Source: Oligoflexia bacterium (lineage in GTDB: Bacteria > Bdellovibrionota > Bdellovibrionia > JABDDW01). From it: DNA of 64,000 bases. Below, in pieces: positions 62,394 to 64,000 of the stretch (position 1 is its first letter; each line of letters starts with the position of its first letter). The DNA lies in NCBI GenBank assembly GCA_020847095.1, contig JADLCR010000009.1:1-64000 (forward strand), written 5' to 3'. A program made the translations under genes and the position numbers. The notes under the pieces were generated by a model. It was not told where the DNA came from, did no database searches, and was given only the letters and a program-made list of their open reading frames with translations.

Positions 62394-64000
62394 GGCAACT
62401 GACTCCGGTTGCCTGCACTCATTGCGGAAAAATATCCAACAGCCGTTTTTGCTGTCCGGGCTGTGAGGCCGCATTTCAACTTATTAAGTCCGCAAAGCTT
62501 GATGCTTATTATCAATATCGAACACGACCGCCTCAACCTGTTAAAAAAATAGAGCTCTCGGACTTTTCTAATTATACACATTCACTCGGAAGCGAACTCC
62601 TCGAGCTTAACCTTGCTCTTCGCGGAGTTGACTGCTCCGCATGCGCTTGGCTTATAGAGCGCATTCCACTCATTGATAGCCGTATTGTTAGCGTCAAGTT
62701 TCATTCGCTTCGTCAATCAGCTAAAATTCAATTTCTAAAATCAATAAGCACCTACCAAGTCGTTACATTATTCTCCGAATTGGGTTTTGAACCGCGCCCA
62801 CTTCTTGATCTCAATACGACAAACTCTCTCGATGCCTCCTTACGAGATCTATATCTTCGTACCGGAGTTGCATTAGGCTCTTGGATTTCGTCTATGCATA
62901 TCGCCCTGTCACTTTACGCGGGCATTCTAACTTCCATGGAATCTCAGGTCGCCATTGGACTGGGGTGGTTTTCCTTCGCGGCCGCCCTTCCCGCTATTTT
63001 CTACTCAGCCCAACCTTTTTATCGAAATGCCTGGCTGGGCCTTAAGACAAGACGACTGACTTTAGATAGCTTTGTGTCGTTGACCATTTTCGTCGGAAGC
63101 ATTGCTAGTATTCTTGATCTGACCAAAGGCAGAAGTCAGCTTTACTTTGAAGCGCTGGCTATGCTGATTTTTTGCTTACTTCTTGGGCGAACAGCCGTGA
63201 AATGGTTTGAAATCAAAATTGCCAATCGAATCTTGTCTGATCAAGAGCCGCTTCTCTCGCTCTCACGAATTTACGCTACGGGTGACAATGTTATTGTAAA
63301 ATCCGGAGAAGCCATTCCTTGCGATGGAGTAGTGGTTGATGGGGATTCAAGAGTTAACACCGCCTGGATCACTGGCGAATCAAAACTAGAAACAATTGGC
63401 CCGAACTCTCAAGTGCTTGCTGGCTCTATCAACATTGGAAGTCCTATCCAAATAAAAGTCTCCGCTTCAGGCAGCCAAACTCAATACGGAAAAATGATCG
63501 ATCGATGGATAAGCCTTTCAAAAGATCCCACCTTTGATCAAACTCAAAAACTTGAAACATTGTTCGTTTTAATCTCAATTGCCGCAACGGCAAGTTACGC
63601 CTTGTGGGCATTTTCGAATCGGTCTTTCGATATGAATATTCTCGTCGCCCTGTTTTTAGTCAGCTGCCCTTGTGCGTTAGGCCTGGCCGTTCCGCTTGTT
63701 TACTCTTCGGCACTCGCACAGGCTCTGAAACTAGGAATCTTAATCAAAAACGGAGCGGTCTTCAGTCGCTTAAGGCGGATCACAAACTTTGTTTTTGATA
63801 AAACCGGCACTCTAACCACACCCGACTTAACCTCACTCAAAATGGAATGGAATATCTTTAATCTAAAGAAGCTGAAACTTAGCCAAGAAGAAGTTCATAA
63901 TTGGATCCAGATTGCCAACCAATCTTCACATCACGCCGGATTAGTCGAAGTATCACATTTTTTAAAACTCACCTCTGAATCGAGCCTCAACAAAACCACT
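62375..64000 (+). CDS. ccoI: Copper P-type ATPase CcoI (FixI), 3' end cut by window
   Basis: At least 542 residues, open to the right edge. The TTG start at 62375 has AGAGG upstream and overlaps the previous gene. N-terminal metal sites CTHCG and FCCPGC (about 14-33), an HMA-like CSAC (about 85), then transmembrane helices, TGES motif as ITGES, SCPCALGLAVP (CPC copper site) and DKTGTLT with the phosphorylated Asp at codon ~475. It exports copper to the periplasm for cbb3 assembly. The ATP-binding part continues beyond the window. Confidence 0.92.
   Translation, partial: MEYQEVRQLTPVACTHCGKISNSRFCCPGCEAAFQLIKSAKLDAYYQYRTRPPQPVKKIELSDFSNYTHSLGSELLELNLALRGVDCSACAWLIERIPLIDSRIVSVKFHSLRQSAKIQFLKSISTYQVVTLFSELGFEPRPLLDLNTTNSLDASLRDLYLRTGVALGSWISSMHIALSLYAGILTSMESQVAIGLGWFSFAAALPAIFYSAQPFYRNAWLGLKTRRLTLDSFVSLTIFVGSIASILDLTKGRSQLYFEALAMLIFCLLLGRTAVKWFEIKIANRILSDQEPLLSLSRIYATGDNVIVKSGEAIPCDGVVVDGDSRVNTAWITGESKLETIGPNSQVLAGSINIGSPIQIKVSASGSQTQYGKMIDRWISLSKDPTFDQTQKLETLFVLISIAATASYALWAFSNRSFDMNILVALFLVSCPCALGLAVPLVYSSALAQALKLGILIKNGAVFSRLRRITNFVFDKTGTLTTPDLTSLKMEWNIFNLKKLKLSQEEVHNWIQIANQSSHHAGLVEVSHFLKLTSESSLNKTT

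Overview
The window reads as a chromosomal stretch of a Gram-negative, aerobic or microaerobic bacterium, most likely a Bdellovibrio-like member of the Bdellovibrionota. This assignment is inferred from gene families and style, because no rRNA, tRNA or phylogenetic marker is present. Base composition is slightly AT-rich by eye. Coding density is very high, many products carry signal peptides or lipoboxes, and strong GGAGG-type ribosome sites occur beside frequent GTG and TTG starts. I see no phage, insertion sequence, CRISPR array or restriction cluster.

Left part (1-20 kb). The window opens with two near-identical 120-bp direct repeats. A minus-strand operon follows with a small membrane protein, a di-haem cytochrome and an NTF2-like protein. 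Next come an exported hydrolase and an exported protein with amidoligase-like motifs. Two exported alpha-glucan enzymes are divergent: a GH13 branching-enzyme-like protein and a GH15 glucoamylase. They sit next to a possible polar-lipid block: a CDP-archaeol/CDP-diglyceride synthase-like protein, a GNAT acyltransferase coupled to a PEP-synthase-like phosphotransferase, and phosphatidylserine decarboxylase. After these come a possible cysteine-peptidase-fold secreted protein, a J-domain protein, EttA with an altered second Walker A motif, a GH46/lysozyme-like lipoprotein and a PuuD-like membrane protein.

Middle (20-46 kb). Mostly housekeeping and envelope genes: proline iminopeptidase, YjbQ, a deoxynucleoside kinase, an outer-membrane barrel, exonuclease III, the glyoxylate shunt pair (malate synthase and isocitrate lyase), a secreted subtilisin-like protease, CorA, a three-gene cell-envelope cluster and an MscS channel. 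A seven-gene phosphate operon (pstS-pstC-pstA-pstB-phoU-phoB-phoR) follows, with mostly overlapping genes. Then come HtpX, an ATP-grasp enzyme, a UvrD/Rep helicase and an exported EEP-family protein.

Right part (46-64 kb). MFS and DedA membrane proteins, an aldo/keto reductase, a Na+/H+ antiporter-like protein, and the FAH/maleylacetoacetate isomerase pair of aromatic catabolism. A DTW-domain protein, RsmD with a methyltransferase and a membrane protein, and a Kef-type exchanger with its KefF/KefG-like partner follow. The window ends in a cbb3 oxidase operon: fused ccoNO, ccoQ, a mono-haem ccoP, ccoG, a 44-codon ccoH-like gene, and ccoI cut by the right edge.

Genome-style signals stand out. 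Six of the twelve convergent gene pairs end on one shared palindromic stop (TTAA, CTAG or TCATGA). At least two terminator-like hairpins lie inside the 3' coding end of the opposing gene. The most unusual biology is the exported alpha-glucan and amidoligase-like neighbourhood, the possible lipid block and the reduced cbb3 operon.
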